Source: Rhodospirillaceae bacterium
Lineage (GTDB): Bacteria > Pseudomonadota > Alphaproteobacteria > JAEUKQ01
NCBI GenBank assembly: GCA_016722635.1
Contig: JADKIX010000012.1
Coordinates: 1-20,759, forward strand
DNA length: 20,759 nucleotides
Reading direction: 5' to 3'
The notes under the pieces are model-generated. The model had not been told where the DNA came from, searched no databases, and saw only the letters and a list, made by a program, of their open reading frames with translations. The position numbers were made by a program, and so were the translations under genes. The number at the start of each line of letters is the position of its first letter. Positions within the stretch are counted from its first letter, which is position 1. Positions 7,606-15,720 of this stretch are shown here, piece by piece.

Positions 7606-8711
7606 TGAAAACAAGAGCTGCTGTTGCCTGGAAGGCCGGTGAACCCTTAACAATAGAAGACGTTGATCTGGAAGGTCCGAAATCTGGTGAAGTATTGGTC
7701 GAAATCAAAGCGACCGGTATTTGTCACACTGACTATTACACACTTTCAGGTGCGGATCCGGAAGGTTTGTTTCCAGCCATTCTGGGTCACGAAGGCGCTG
7801 GCGTGGTGGTTGATGTCGGTCCCGATGTAAAATCCTTACGTAAAGGTGACCATGTCATTCCTTTGTACACCCCGGAATGCCGGGAATGCAAGTTTTGTCT
7901 TTCGCAAAAAACCAATCTGTGCCAAGCCATCCGCAGTACGCAGGGGCGTGGCGTAATGCCGGACAACACATCGCGGTTTTCTCTGGATGGAAAACCATTA
8001 CTGCATTACATGGGAACATCCACTTTCGCAAATTACACAGTCGTACCTGAAATAGCATTGGCAAAGATTCGTGAAGATGCCCCTTTTGATAAAGTGTGTT
8101 ACATCGGCTGCGGGGTAACCACCGGCATTGGCGCGGTCATCTATACCGCCAAAGTGGAAGCTGGCAGCAATGTCGTTGTGTTTGGCCTGGGTGGAATCGG
8201 TTTGAATGTCATACAAGGTGCTCGCATGGTGGGTGCGGATAAAATTATCGGTATTGATATCAATCCCCAACGAGAAGCGATGGCGAGAAAATTTGGCATG
8301 ACGCATTTCATCAACCCCAATGATGTACCCAATATTGTAGATGCGATCGTGCAACTGACGAACGGAGGCGCTGATTACAGCTTCGAGTGTATCGGCAATA
8401 CCAAGGTCATGCGGCAAGCCCTGGAGTGCACGCATAAAGGCTGGGGGCGCAGCATTATTATTGGCGTAGCAGAAGCTGGCGCTGAAATTAGCACTCGCCC
8501 TTTCCAGTTGGTTACAGGGAGAAAGTGGGAAGGTTCTGCTTTTGGTGGCGCACGAGGCCGCACTGATGTGCCTAAAATTGTAGACTGGTATATGGAAGGA
8601 AAAATTGATATTGATTCACTGATCACCCATACCCTATCGCTGGATGACATCAACGAAGGTTTCCGCTTGATGAAAGCGGGCGAATCGATTCGCTCAGTCG
8701 TTATTTATTAG
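7605..8711 (+). CDS. adhC: S-(hydroxymethyl)glutathione dehydrogenase / class III alcohol dehydrogenase
   Basis: This 368-residue zinc- and NAD-dependent enzyme oxidises S-hydroxymethylglutathione, formed spontaneously from formaldehyde and glutathione, to S-formylglutathione. It also matches S-nitrosoglutathione reductases. Catalytic-zinc ligands are visible: Cys40 (TGICHTD), His62-Glu63 (GHEGAG) and Cys169 (GCGVTTG). The structural zinc lobe has Cys92, Cys95, Cys98 and Cys106. The Rossmann motif is GLGGIG, followed by IGIDINPQ. Length is normal and the frame intact. The start overlaps the phosphatase stop by one base, and the hydrolase for the next step begins 7 bp downstream. In an ammonia oxidiser the role would be formaldehyde or nitrosothiol detoxification; that is inference. 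Confidence 0.96.
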   Translation: MKTRAAVAWKAGEPLTIEDVDLEGPKSGEVLVEIKATGICHTDYYTLSGADPEGLFPAILGHEGAGVVVDVGPDVKSLRKGDHVIPLYTPECRECKFCLSQKTNLCQAIRSTQGRGVMPDNTSRFSLDGKPLLHYMGTSTFANYTVVPEIALAKIREDAPFDKVCYIGCGVTTGIGAVIYTAKVEAGSNVVVFGLGGIGLNVIQGARMVGADKIIGIDINPQREAMARKFGMTHFINPNDVPNIVDAIVQLTNGGADYSFECIGNTKVMRQALECTHKGWGRSIIIGVAEAGAEISTRPFQLVTGRKWEGSAFGGARGRTDVPKIVDWYMEGKIDIDSLITHTLSLDDINEGFRLMKAGESIRSVVIY

Positions 8712-8718
8712 TGGTGAT

Positions 8719-9552
8719 ATGTTAGAAACCCGCAATCAACATGCTTGCTTTGGTGGAATACAAGGCTTTTATCAGCACCCATCGTCGATCATTGGCTTAC
8801 CCATGCGATTTTCGGTTTATCAACCCCCGCAAGCCAAAGATCATGCCGTGCCAGTGCTGTTTTTCCTGGCCGGACTGACCTGCACCGAAGAAACGTTCAT
8901 GATCAAAGCCGGTGCGCAGCGTTACGCAGCAGAATACGGTCTAATGTTGGTATCGATGGACACCAGCCTGCGCCAAACCGGTATCGCAGGAGAAGCGGAT
9001 CATTGGGATTTCGGTGCGGGAGCTGGATTTTATCTGGATGCAACTACCGAGCCTTGGTGCAATTTTTATCGTATGGAAAGTTATATCACCCAGGAATTGC
9101 GTGGCCTCATCATCAAGCATTTTCCTGCTGATGAAAATCGCGTGGGCATCTTTGGCCATTCCATGGGTGGACACGGCGCATTGACACTGGCGCTACGCTA
9201 CCCTGAATTGTATCGTTCAGTGTCGGCTTTTGCTCCTATTTGCGCACCGATGCAATGTCCATGGGGGCAAAAGGCATTTCGGAATTATCTCGGAGAAAAT
9301 CAGGAAAACTGGCAGCTATATGACGCTGCTGCACTCATCAAAGATGGCCGCAGGATGCCGGATCTCCTGGTCGATCAAGGCTTGAACGATCAATTTCTGA
9401 CCGAACAATTGCACCCGCATCTCCTGGAAAATGCCTGCGCTGCGGTCGGCCAGAAACTGACGTTGCATTACCATCAGGACTACGATCAGAGTTATTATTT
9501 CATCACATTTATCGGCGAGCATTTGAGCTATCACCGAGAGCAGCTTGGGTAG
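8719..9552 (+). CDS. fghA: S-formylglutathione hydrolase, with Gln at the catalytic His position
   Basis: This 277-residue alpha/beta hydrolase of the esterase D family splits S-formylglutathione into formate and glutathione, completing the pathway begun by the upstream dehydrogenase. Clear family segments are FFLAGLTCTEETFMIKAGAQ, DHWDFGAGAGFYLDATTEPW and the nucleophile elbow GHSMGGHGALT (Ser148). The acid of the triad is expected at Asp224 (GLNDQFL). The His normally found in GYDHSYYFIATFI is Gln257 here (DYDQSYYFITFI, codon CAG at 9487-9489), and one residue is missing in the same loop. If real, hydrolysis should be badly impaired. Otherwise length and frame are normal. Confidence 0.95.
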   Translation: MLETRNQHACFGGIQGFYQHPSSIIGLPMRFSVYQPPQAKDHAVPVLFFLAGLTCTEETFMIKAGAQRYAAEYGLMLVSMDTSLRQTGIAGEADHWDFGAGAGFYLDATTEPWCNFYRMESYITQELRGLIIKHFPADENRVGIFGHSMGGHGALTLALRYPELYRSVSAFAPICAPMQCPWGQKAFRNYLGENQENWQLYDAAALIKDGRRMPDLLVDQGLNDQFLTEQLHPHLLENACAAVGQKLTLHYHQDYDQSYYFITFIGEHLSYHREQLG

Positions 9553-9649
9553 TCTTCCGCGTGTTATATTCCAAAAATGACCGGGGAGGGAAAATTACTT
9601 GTGTCCGGCGAACTTATTTTTAGTTTTATCTAAAATCTTTTGAATCCTA

Positions 9650-9670
9650 TTTCCATAATTATTATGGAAA
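9650..9670. promoter_or_regulatory. 21-bp palindrome upstream of the orphan gene
   Basis: TTTCCATAAT-T-ATTATGGAAA is a perfect 10-bp inverted repeat around one base. It sits 18 bp before a good -35 box. A half-site-like copy (TTCCCATAATTA, 9697-9708) lies inside the promoter spacer. This is the layout expected of a dimeric regulator binding site. It has no T-run and is AT-rich, so a terminator is unlikely. Confidence 0.5.
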
Positions 9671-9688
9671 ATAATCTTTATCGATTGA

Positions 9689-9717
9689 TTGGTAAATTCC
9701 CATAATTAAATTACAAT
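9689..9717 (+). promoter_or_regulatory. Sigma-70 type promoter for the orphan gene
   Basis: TTGGTA (9689-9694) and TACAAT (9712-9717) are separated by exactly 17 bp and end 26 bases before the ATG at 9744. Both hexamers are close to consensus. The region between fghA and this gene (9553-9743) contains no other recognisable feature except the palindrome upstream. Confidence 0.5.
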
Positions 9718-9743
9718 TTATCTAAATTTATTGATTAGACCTT

Positions 9744-10352
9744 ATGAAGCGATCCCTCAAGATAGCCGCAAATACTCTTGCAAATGGTCGTTCTCGAGCT
9801 TATGTCAGCCGAGTAGCTTGGTTTGACCTAGAGCGCCTAGTTCGGGCCGCTTTCAACGAACTTTCTGAAAGCAGTGAAGAAATTGCTGAGCTCGGCAGGC
9901 TCTCCCTAACGAAGAACCAAGACTATCCTCCGTTCAATGAGTCACACTTCACTCCTGTCAACATTACAAATCAGATTCAAGTTCAAGCCGGCTGGCGCCC
10001 ATTAGGTTTAAGTCATTCCACTACAGAAAATGGGGAAGCACGAGCGGAGCCTCTAGCAGAGAGTGGAGCTACTTTGTGGTTTTCGCAGGGCGCTACTGGA
10101 TTTGTCACGGTGTTTCTAGCACCTTACAAATCTAAAGCTATGAGTATGAATGAAGAAAATATCATTCTTGCTCGCTACAACTGCGCCAGCAGTGTAACAG
10201 CCCTAGATGTTCAACGACATTTTGCAACATACTTTTGGTATTGCTCGATCACGAGCGTGCACGGAAATTTTGGTCTTAGTGGGTACATCTATCTCCTTTG
10301 GCTTAAATACAAGATTCTCGCTATGCTAACCAAAAGCAGCGGGTCAAATTAA
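9744..10352 (+). CDS. Orphan protein, probable C-terminal membrane anchor after frame correction
   Basis: The open frame gives 202 residues that I do not assign to a named family. The N-terminus is basic (MKRSLKIAANTLANGRSRAY). The middle has SGATLWFSQGATGFVTVFLA, then NEENIILARYN and HFATYFWYCSITSVHG, a strand-rich globular domain. The last residues (KILAMLTKSSGSN) do not fit. One frame over, from about 10310, the sequence reads DSRYANQKQRVKL followed by a clear membrane helix (IELLIAVVAIVATLYAGDKL), ending at a TGA at 10448-10450. One missing base would give about 235 residues with a C-terminal anchor. It stands alone with its own promoter between two conserved operons, suggesting acquired DNA. 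Confidence 0.6.
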   Translation: MKRSLKIAANTLANGRSRAYVSRVAWFDLERLVRAAFNELSESSEEIAELGRLSLTKNQDYPPFNESHFTPVNITNQIQVQAGWRPLGLSHSTTENGEARAEPLAESGATLWFSQGATGFVTVFLAPYKSKAMSMNEENIILARYNCASSVTALDVQRHFATYFWYCSITSVHGNFGLSGYIYLLWLKYKILAMLTKSSGSN

Positions 10353-10629
10353 TTGAGCTACTTATTGCAGTAGTTGCTATCGTTGCTACTCTGTACGCTG
10401 GCGATAAGCTTTTATTAATTAAGCGTGCAATGGGTAATGCATTTCAGTGAGGAAGGATAAGCATGGCGCGCCAATCCGTTATAATTTAACAACAATACTT
10501 TTCATCACATCACCACACATTTCTATCCATCGTTTCGAAGTATGGAGTTAAGTCTAGAATTAAGAATTCTTTGTTTCTATGAAGAATTTCTCTGCGGAAT
10601 CAAGGAAATTTTTTTAGAGTGGTAGTTAT

Positions 10630-11232
10630 TTAAAATTTCCCGGCGCGCAAAATGTCCATCAATTGCGCCAACGCCTGACCACGGTGGCTAATCCGGTTTT
10701 TCTGTTCAGCGGAAAGCTCGGCTGATGTTTTGCCAAACTCGGATAGAAAGAAGTGCGGATCGTAACCAAACCCGCCCTCGCCCCGCGGCTGATCAACGAT
10801 TTCACCGTACCACGATCCATCGACTATGATGGGTTGCGGGTCATCGGCATGACGCACCAAAACAATCACGCAGTAGTAATAGGCGCATCGGTTCGATTGA
10901 TTTTTAAGCGTTTCAATCAGTTTCAGGTTATTGCGTTCATCGGATCTCGGCTCTCCGGCGTAGCGTGCGGAGGTAACGCCCGGCGCACCGCTCAGCGCAC
11001 TGACACAGATGCCTGAATCATCCGCCAATGCCGGCAATCCTGAGCAGCGGCTGGCATGACGCGCTTTGGTCAGTGCATTTTCGACAAAGGTGACGTAAGG
11101 TTCGTCCACTTCGCCGGCATTAAAATCGGATTGCGGTACCGCTTCGATCGCCAGAGGTTCCAGCAAGGTGTTGATCTCACGCAACTTACCCTGATTATTA
11201 CTTGCAATCACCAGCTTTTTCAGCTTATCCAT
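10630..11232 (-). CDS. rdgB: XTP/dITP pyrophosphatase (RdgB/HAM1 family)
   Basis: This 200-residue enzyme hydrolyses non-canonical purine nucleoside triphosphates (ITP, dITP, XTP) to monophosphates and so cleans the nucleotide pool. Family motifs in order are ASNNQGKLREI near the N-terminus (phosphate and base contact), FVENALTKARHAS, LADDSGICVSAL (metal-binding Asp residues), GEGGFGYDPHFF and the C-terminal KNRISHRGQAL. Length is normal and the frame intact. It overlaps the end of rph by 8 bp, so it is translated from the same message. No clear terminator is visible in the 179-bp gap beyond its stop. Confidence 0.96.
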   Translation of the reverse strand: MDKLKKLVIASNNQGKLREINTLLEPLAIEAVPQSDFNAGEVDEPYVTFVENALTKARHASRCSGLPALADDSGICVSALSGAPGVTSARYAGEPRSDERNNLKLIETLKNQSNRCAYYYCVIVLVRHADDPQPIIVDGSWYGEIVDQPRGEGGFGYDPHFFLSEFGKTSAELSAEQKNRISHRGQALAQLMDILRAGKF

Positions 11233-11965
11233 GCTTTGCTTCCAGGGCTAGCACCTTTCTTTGTATTGCAATCAGCTCCTGAATCCCCTGTTGCGCCATA
11301 TCCAGCATGATATCCAATTCTTTTCGGTTGAATGCGACCCCTTCAGCCGTGCCTTGTACTTCGACGATGCCGGAATGGCCAGTCATGACGACATTCATGT
11401 CGGTATCACATGAAGAATCTTCCACATAATCCAGATCGAGTACCGGCGTTCCTTGATGAATGCCTACGGAAATTGCTGCCACGTGATCGATGATTGGCGT
11501 GGTTTCGAGTAGTTGACGATAAATCAGTTGCTCCACAGCGTCATGCAACGCCACAAAAGCACCGGTAATACTCGCGGTTCGGGTGCCGCCATCGGCTTGG
11601 ATGACATCGCAATCGATTTGTATGGTTCGTTCGCCTAATTTTCCCAAATCAACAACAGCTCGTAATGCGCGTCCAATGAGCCGTTGAATTTCCATCGTGC
11701 GTCCGGATTGTTTACCTTTCGCCGCTTCACGCTGCATACGCGAGTGCGTCGAACAAGGCAGCATGCCGTATTCGGCAGTCAGCCAGCCCTGCCCTTTGCC
11801 TTTCAGAAAAGGCGGCACTTGTTCACTGATACTGGCGGTACAAATCACTTTTGTATCCCCGCATTCGATCAGGATAGAGCCATCGGCATGTTTTGTGTAA
11901 TGCCGAGTGATGTTAACCGGGCGGATTTGATTGGGGGTGCGATGATTACTTCGTGTCATGGTCAC
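11225..11965 (-). CDS. rph: Ribonuclease PH
   Basis: This 246-residue phosphate-dependent 3'-5' exoribonuclease trims the 3' ends of tRNA precursors. Visible family motifs are GDTKVICTAS, GWLTAEYGMLP, RTMEIQRLIGRALRAVVDL, DCDVIQADGGTRTASITGAF (phosphate and metal site) and DLDYVEDSSCDTDMNVVMTG. In the MLP-R-STH motif, where E. coli has Arg, this protein has Cys71 (MLPCSTH), a one-base change from an Arg codon. It lies 20 bp after map and overlaps rdgB by 8 bp. The frame is intact and the length normal. Confidence 0.96.
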   Translation of the reverse strand: MTMTRSNHRTPNQIRPVNITRHYTKHADGSILIECGDTKVICTASISEQVPPFLKGKGQGWLTAEYGMLPCSTHSRMQREAAKGKQSGRTMEIQRLIGRALRAVVDLGKLGERTIQIDCDVIQADGGTRTASITGAFVALHDAVEQLIYRQLLETTPIIDHVAAISVGIHQGTPVLDLDYVEDSSCDTDMNVVMTGHSGIVEVQGTAEGVAFNRKELDIMLDMAQQGIQELIAIQRKVLALEAKHG

Positions 11966-11985
11966 TTATTTTTCAGTATGAAAAG

Positions 11986-12792
11986 TTAAACTGCATATCG
12001 ATAAACAGGCTTAGCAGGCGAACCCGTCGAAACCGTCAATACTTCATAGCCATCTTCAGTTACCAAGACGGTATGCTCCCATTGTGCCGATAAGCTTCCA
12101 TCCTTAGTGGTGACAGTCCATCCATCCGGTAGATGGCGAATGGCCGCTTTGCCTGCATTAATCATTGGTTCCACCGTAAATATCATGCCGGGTTTAAGCG
12201 CGAGACCAGTGCCTGGGCGTCCGTAATGCAGCACTTGTGGATTTTCATGAAATTTTGCACCGATGCCATGCCCGCAGAACTCTCTAACCACACTGTATCC
12301 GACGCCTTCTGTCAGCTTCTGAATGGCATGACCGATATCGCCTAAATGCTTGCCGGGCTTAATTTGATCGATTCCTCTCCACATGGCTTCATATGTCACT
12401 TCACATAAGCGTTTGGCTTGAATGGAAGGTTCTCGCAGGTAGAACATGCGGCTGGTATCGCCATGGTAACCCTGGTAAATGACAGTGATATCAATATTAA
12501 TGATGTCACCGTTTTTTAATTTTTTCTGTCCCGGGACGCCGTGGCAGATTTGATTATTGACAGAAGTACATATCGATTTAGGATAAGGTGAATGACCTGA
12601 AGGCGCATAGTTTAGCGGTGCGGGAATAGTATTCTGCACATCGACCATGTAGTGATGACACAGCGTATCAAGCTCCTCTGTGGTGACCCCTACCTCGACA
12701 AATGGAGTAATGTAATCAAGTACCTCGGAGGCTAATCGACCAGCAATACGCATTTTTTCAATTTCCTGCGCTGTTTTTATGTGTACCGTCAT
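11986..12792 (-). CDS. map: Methionine aminopeptidase, type I
   Basis: This 268-residue metalloprotease removes the initiator methionine from new proteins. All expected residues are present: His84 (CHGVP), metal ligands Asp101 (NIDITV), Asp112 (HGDTSRM), His175 (GHGIG), Glu208 (FTVEPM) and Glu239 (QWEHTV). Length and frame are normal for type I. It is the first gene of a minus-strand unit with rph and rdgB. In many bacteria map sits near rpsB or alone, so this linkage to rph-rdgB is a useful genome marker. A TATAAT box lies 38 bp before the start. Confidence 0.97.
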   Translation of the reverse strand: MTVHIKTAQEIEKMRIAGRLASEVLDYITPFVEVGVTTEELDTLCHHYMVDVQNTIPAPLNYAPSGHSPYPKSICTSVNNQICHGVPGQKKLKNGDIINIDITVIYQGYHGDTSRMFYLREPSIQAKRLCEVTYEAMWRGIDQIKPGKHLGDIGHAIQKLTEGVGYSVVREFCGHGIGAKFHENPQVLHYGRPGTGLALKPGMIFTVEPMINAGKAAIRHLPDGWTVTTKDGSLSAQWEHTVLVTEDGYEVLTVSTGSPAKPVYRYAV

Positions 12793-12829
12793 TGTTATTT
12801 AGTTTGATTATTCAGTGATATACGTAGTA

Positions 12830-12835
12830 ATTATA
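12830..12835 (-). promoter_or_regulatory. Candidate -10 box of the map-rph-rdgB unit
   Basis: On the minus strand a perfect TATAAT lies 38 bases before the map ATG. No convincing -35 hexamer sits 16-18 bp upstream. A second TATAAT occurs further upstream at about 12885. The assignment is tentative. Confidence 0.3.
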
Positions 12836-12969
12836 GAAGCTTACGTTAATAAGCACTACTGCATTTTGTTTTGCATGTGGTTAATTATAGCCGCAACCCA
12901 GTGATCTTTATTGATTGACATTATAAGCGTTCACACTTTTTTTCAGCTAAATGGGTATCTTCAAATTGT

Positions 12970-13512
12970 TTAACTAATTTCTCCATTTGCTCTGTAAGCA
13001 TTCGTGAGGGTTATGAAAACAATTTTCTTTAAAGTGACACTGCGCTCTTCAATCATGGCATTTTCGATGCCTTTGTTTTCTATTTCTTGCAGTTGCTTAA
13101 GTGCTTCATTTTTATCATGGAATATGCCTAGAGAGATGGCATTCTTCCATTGATTTTCGTCTTTTACGCGAAAACTGACGATGCCAAGATTTCTTAGTTT
13201 ATTAATTTCACGATTGGCTGCTTCTTTATTCATGAAGGGTGGAATAGCTAACCAATACATCAAGGCATTACCCGCTTCTTCCAGTTCATAAGTTTTATCA
13301 GAAACCATTTCTGATAAAATCGTTTCAGCATACTGCATTTGCTCTTCATGAAAATTGCCCCACTCCAAGCAGTTCTCGCTTGCTGGCAGCAATATGATTT
13401 TCTCAGCATTCATTAATTGTGGCACTGCTGCCTGCTGATCATTTGCGTAAAATTGTATGCCAATCACATAAGCGATATTAATAATCAGTAGCAGAATAAA
13501 GATTATTTTCAT
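12970..13512 (-). CDS. SPOR-domain-like membrane or secreted protein
   Basis: This 180-residue protein has an N-terminal hydrophobic segment (MKIIFILLLIINIAYVIGIQ) serving as signal anchor. Residues about 84-160 resemble a SPOR domain, a fold that often binds denuded peptidoglycan at the division site: MYWLAIPPFMNKEAANREIN, then RNLGIVSFRV, WKNAISLGIFHDKNEALKQL and a closing LKKIVFI. The last residues (TLTNAYRANGEIS) do not fit. One frame over, the sequence continues TEQMEKLVKQFEDTHLAEK to a TAA at 12921-12923, so a frameshift near 13010 probably hides about 15 more residues. It is divergent from cytochrome c4. A division or cell-wall role is family-level inference. Confidence 0.65.
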   Translation of the reverse strand: MKIIFILLLIINIAYVIGIQFYANDQQAAVPQLMNAEKIILLPASENCLEWGNFHEEQMQYAETILSEMVSDKTYELEEAGNALMYWLAIPPFMNKEAANREINKLRNLGIVSFRVKDENQWKNAISLGIFHDKNEALKQLQEIENKGIENAMIEERSVTLKKIVFITLTNAYRANGEIS

Positions 13513-13555
13513 TGAAATGAATAAATTTTTAAAATTTGATATTAACTTAATTTTG

Positions 13556-13595
13556 TTGTTAACGTTCTTGTGCCTTGCTAAAATATGACGTTAAC
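13556..13595 (+). promoter_or_regulatory. Cytochrome c4 promoter bracketed by an inverted repeat
   Basis: TTGTTA (13556-13561) and TAAAAT (13579-13584) are spaced by 17 bp, a good sigma-70 promoter for the plus strand, 65 bases before the cytochrome ATG. GTTAACGT (13558-13565) and its reverse complement ACGTTAAC (13588-13595) straddle the -35 and the sequence just after the -10. A dimeric regulator binding both arms would cover the promoter. The regulator is unknown. Confidence 0.45.
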
Positions 13596-13649
13596 TGTCA
13601 AATACATCTACCAACTTTTGAACTCCTTTTTAAGAACAGGATATGAAAT

Positions 13650-14304
13650 ATGAAAATGATTAAGAATACAGTCATGCTGCTAGCGTTAGCGCTATCTGCA
13701 CCCATCTCAGCTGAAACGACAGAAAATCCAGATGCGGCTCCCGCTGCCTGCCACCGTTGAAGAAACTGCATCCGGAGTATGTGCAGGTTGCCATAGCGCA
13801 GATGGTAATAGCGTTATTCCAATGAATCCGATCTTGGCAGGACAACACGCTGAGTATATCACCAAGCAGTTAATTGATTTTAAGGCAACTGAAACCCAAC
13901 CGGCAAAACGCAACAGCCCTGTGATGTCATCCATGGTAGCGGCACTTTCGCAGGATGATATGAAGAAACTGGGCGCGTACTATGCAAAACAGAAAGCGAA
14001 TCCAAGTCAAGTAGCTACTGATGCTGATGCGAAATTGATCGAAATAGGTAAGATTCTTTATCATGGCGGCAATATCGAGAATGGCGTGCCTGCTTGTGCC
14101 AGTTGTCATGGCCCTAATGGATCAGGCATTCCGCCGCACTACCCTGCAGTAGCTGGCCAGCATGCAGAATATACCCTGACTCAGCTCAATTTGTTTAACA
14201 CAGGCGACCGTGGCAACGACAATCAAATAATGCAGAAAGTTCTGACTCGTATGAGTGGACAAGAAAAACGCGCTGTTTCTGTCTATATTTCTACCATGCG
14301 CTGA
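13650..14304 (+). pseudogene. Cytochrome c4 (diheme), frameshift after the signal peptide
   Basis: Cytochrome c4 is a periplasmic two-heme electron carrier, here probably feeding a terminal oxidase. The ATG at 13650 follows AGGA by 8 bases and starts a signal peptide (MKMIKNTVMLLALALSAPIS-A). The frame then fails: from about 13735-13755 reading moves to LPATVEETASG. The first heme site CAGCHSADGNS, the axial-ligand region MNPILAGQHAEYI, the second heme site CASCHGPNGSG and YPAVAGQHAEYTLTQL all follow in one frame to the stop at 14304. The duplicated domain structure is typical of c4. As written the signal peptide is separated from the hemes. The indel lies in a GC-rich GCTCCCGCTGCC stretch and may be artefactual. 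Confidence 0.85.
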
Positions 14305-14340
14305 AAATTAATAAAAGCCCTGCTTATAATTATGGGTAAA

Positions 14341-14362
14341 AAAGGCGACTCAAGTCGCCTTT
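14341..14362. terminator. Bidirectional intrinsic terminator
   Basis: AAAGGCGACT and AGTCGCCTTT form a strong stem with a tight loop. On the plus strand a T-run continues to 14365; on the minus strand the preceding A-run (14338-14343) gives the matching T-run. It lies between convergent cytochrome c4 and hemL and would stop both. Confidence 0.85.
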
Positions 14363-14388
14363 TTTATGATTAATTTCTTAATGAGTAT

Positions 14389-15671
14389 TTACCAGTTCTT
14401 AAATATTTTATCTGCAGCAGATAGTGTCTTACTTAATTCATTATCGCCATGTACGGATGATACAAAACCAGCTTCAAATGCCGATGGAGCAAAATATATG
14501 CCTTCATTCAACATCGCGTGAAAGAATCGATTGAAAGATTCCTTGTCACATTGCATCACTTCAGCAAAACTGGTCGGAATTTCTTTTCTGAAATATAGGC
14601 CGAACATGCCTCCCACCGATTGCGCGCAAAAATCAATACCATATTGCTTGGCAGATGCACTAATGCCATCGACTAATTGCTGTGTTCTGTTGCTCAGTTT
14701 TTCATAAAAACCGGGGGCTTGGATTTGTTTTAGCGTGGCGAGACCTGCGGCCACTGCAACCGGATTGCCAGATAATGTGCCTGCCTGATAAACCGGCCCA
14801 GCGGCGCTAAACATTGCATAATTTTCGCGCCTGCCGCCAAATGCGGCCATCGGCATGCCGCCACCAATTACCTTACCTAAAATAGTCAGATCCGGTTTGA
14901 TTTGGTAAAGCCCTTGCGCGCACTTAAGATCAACACGGAATCCTGTCATGACTTCATCAAATATCAAGACACTGCCACTTTGAGTACACAATGACCGTAA
15001 TTTGGTCAAGAAATCTGCAGTGGGGGCAACCAAATTCATATTACCGGCAACGGGCTCGACAATTACCGCAGCTATCTCCCTGCCCGAATTGATTAAATGT
15101 TGCTTCGATACCGGAAATATCGTTGTAATCCAGAACAATGGTATGGCCCACCGTTTCAGCCGGTACTCCCGCAGAACTCGGATGACCAAATGTCAATGCG
15201 CCAGAACCAGCTTTAACCAATAAAGCATCGTCATGCCCATGATAACAACCTTCAAATTTTATAATCCGGCTTCGACCTGTAAAACCACGTGCCAGTCGGA
15301 TGGCACTCATGCCGGCTTCGGTGCCAGAGCTGACCAATCTGACTTGTTCGATTGAAGGCAGCAAGTGGCAAATCATTTTGGCAATTTCTAGTTCTGCTTC
15401 AGTTGGCGCTCCAAATGTTAGCCCATTTTGAGCGGCTGTCTGCACTGCCTTAACGACATCATGGTTGGCGTGACCAAGAATCAATGGTCCCCAAGATCCG
15501 ACATAATCAATATAGGATTTACCATCGGCATCCCAAAAATAAGCCCCTTCACCACGCTGAAAAAAAAATCGGTTCCCCTCCCACTGATTTAAAAGCACGA
15601 ACGGGTGAATTTACTCCGCCAGGAATATATTGTTGAGACTGTTCAAATAATTGATGATTGCGTGAAGTCAT
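14389..15671 (-). pseudogene. hemL: Glutamate-1-semialdehyde 2,1-aminomutase, two single-base insertions
   Basis: HemL is the PLP enzyme that makes 5-aminolevulinate in the C5 heme pathway. The true start is the ATG at 15671 (MTSRNHQLFEQSQQYIPGGV). Reading breaks at a run of nine A's (15560-15568, T's in the gene), where one base fewer gives the expected IFFQRGEGAYFWDADGK. It breaks again at CCC 15078-15080, where one base fewer joins EATFNQFGQ to EIAAVIVEPVAGN. The PLP lysine is in TILGKVIGGGMPMAAFGG, and SSGTEAGMSAIRLARG is intact. Removing the two bases gives exactly 426 residues, the family length. Both indels are in homopolymers, which favours a sequencing artefact. It is last in thiD-thiE-hemL. 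Confidence 0.92.
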
Positions 15672-15720
15672 TGAGTTACTCTTGATAAAAAATTATAAGG
15701 ATAATCTTGTTTTTAATGCG

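Noticed and set aside
7998..8435. 145-codon minus-strand open frame
   Set aside because: It is fully antisense to the intact adhC gene; long antisense frames are common there because of codon bias.
13707..14109. Minus-strand frames opposite cytochrome c4
   Set aside because: They are antisense to a gene with two clear heme-binding motifs.
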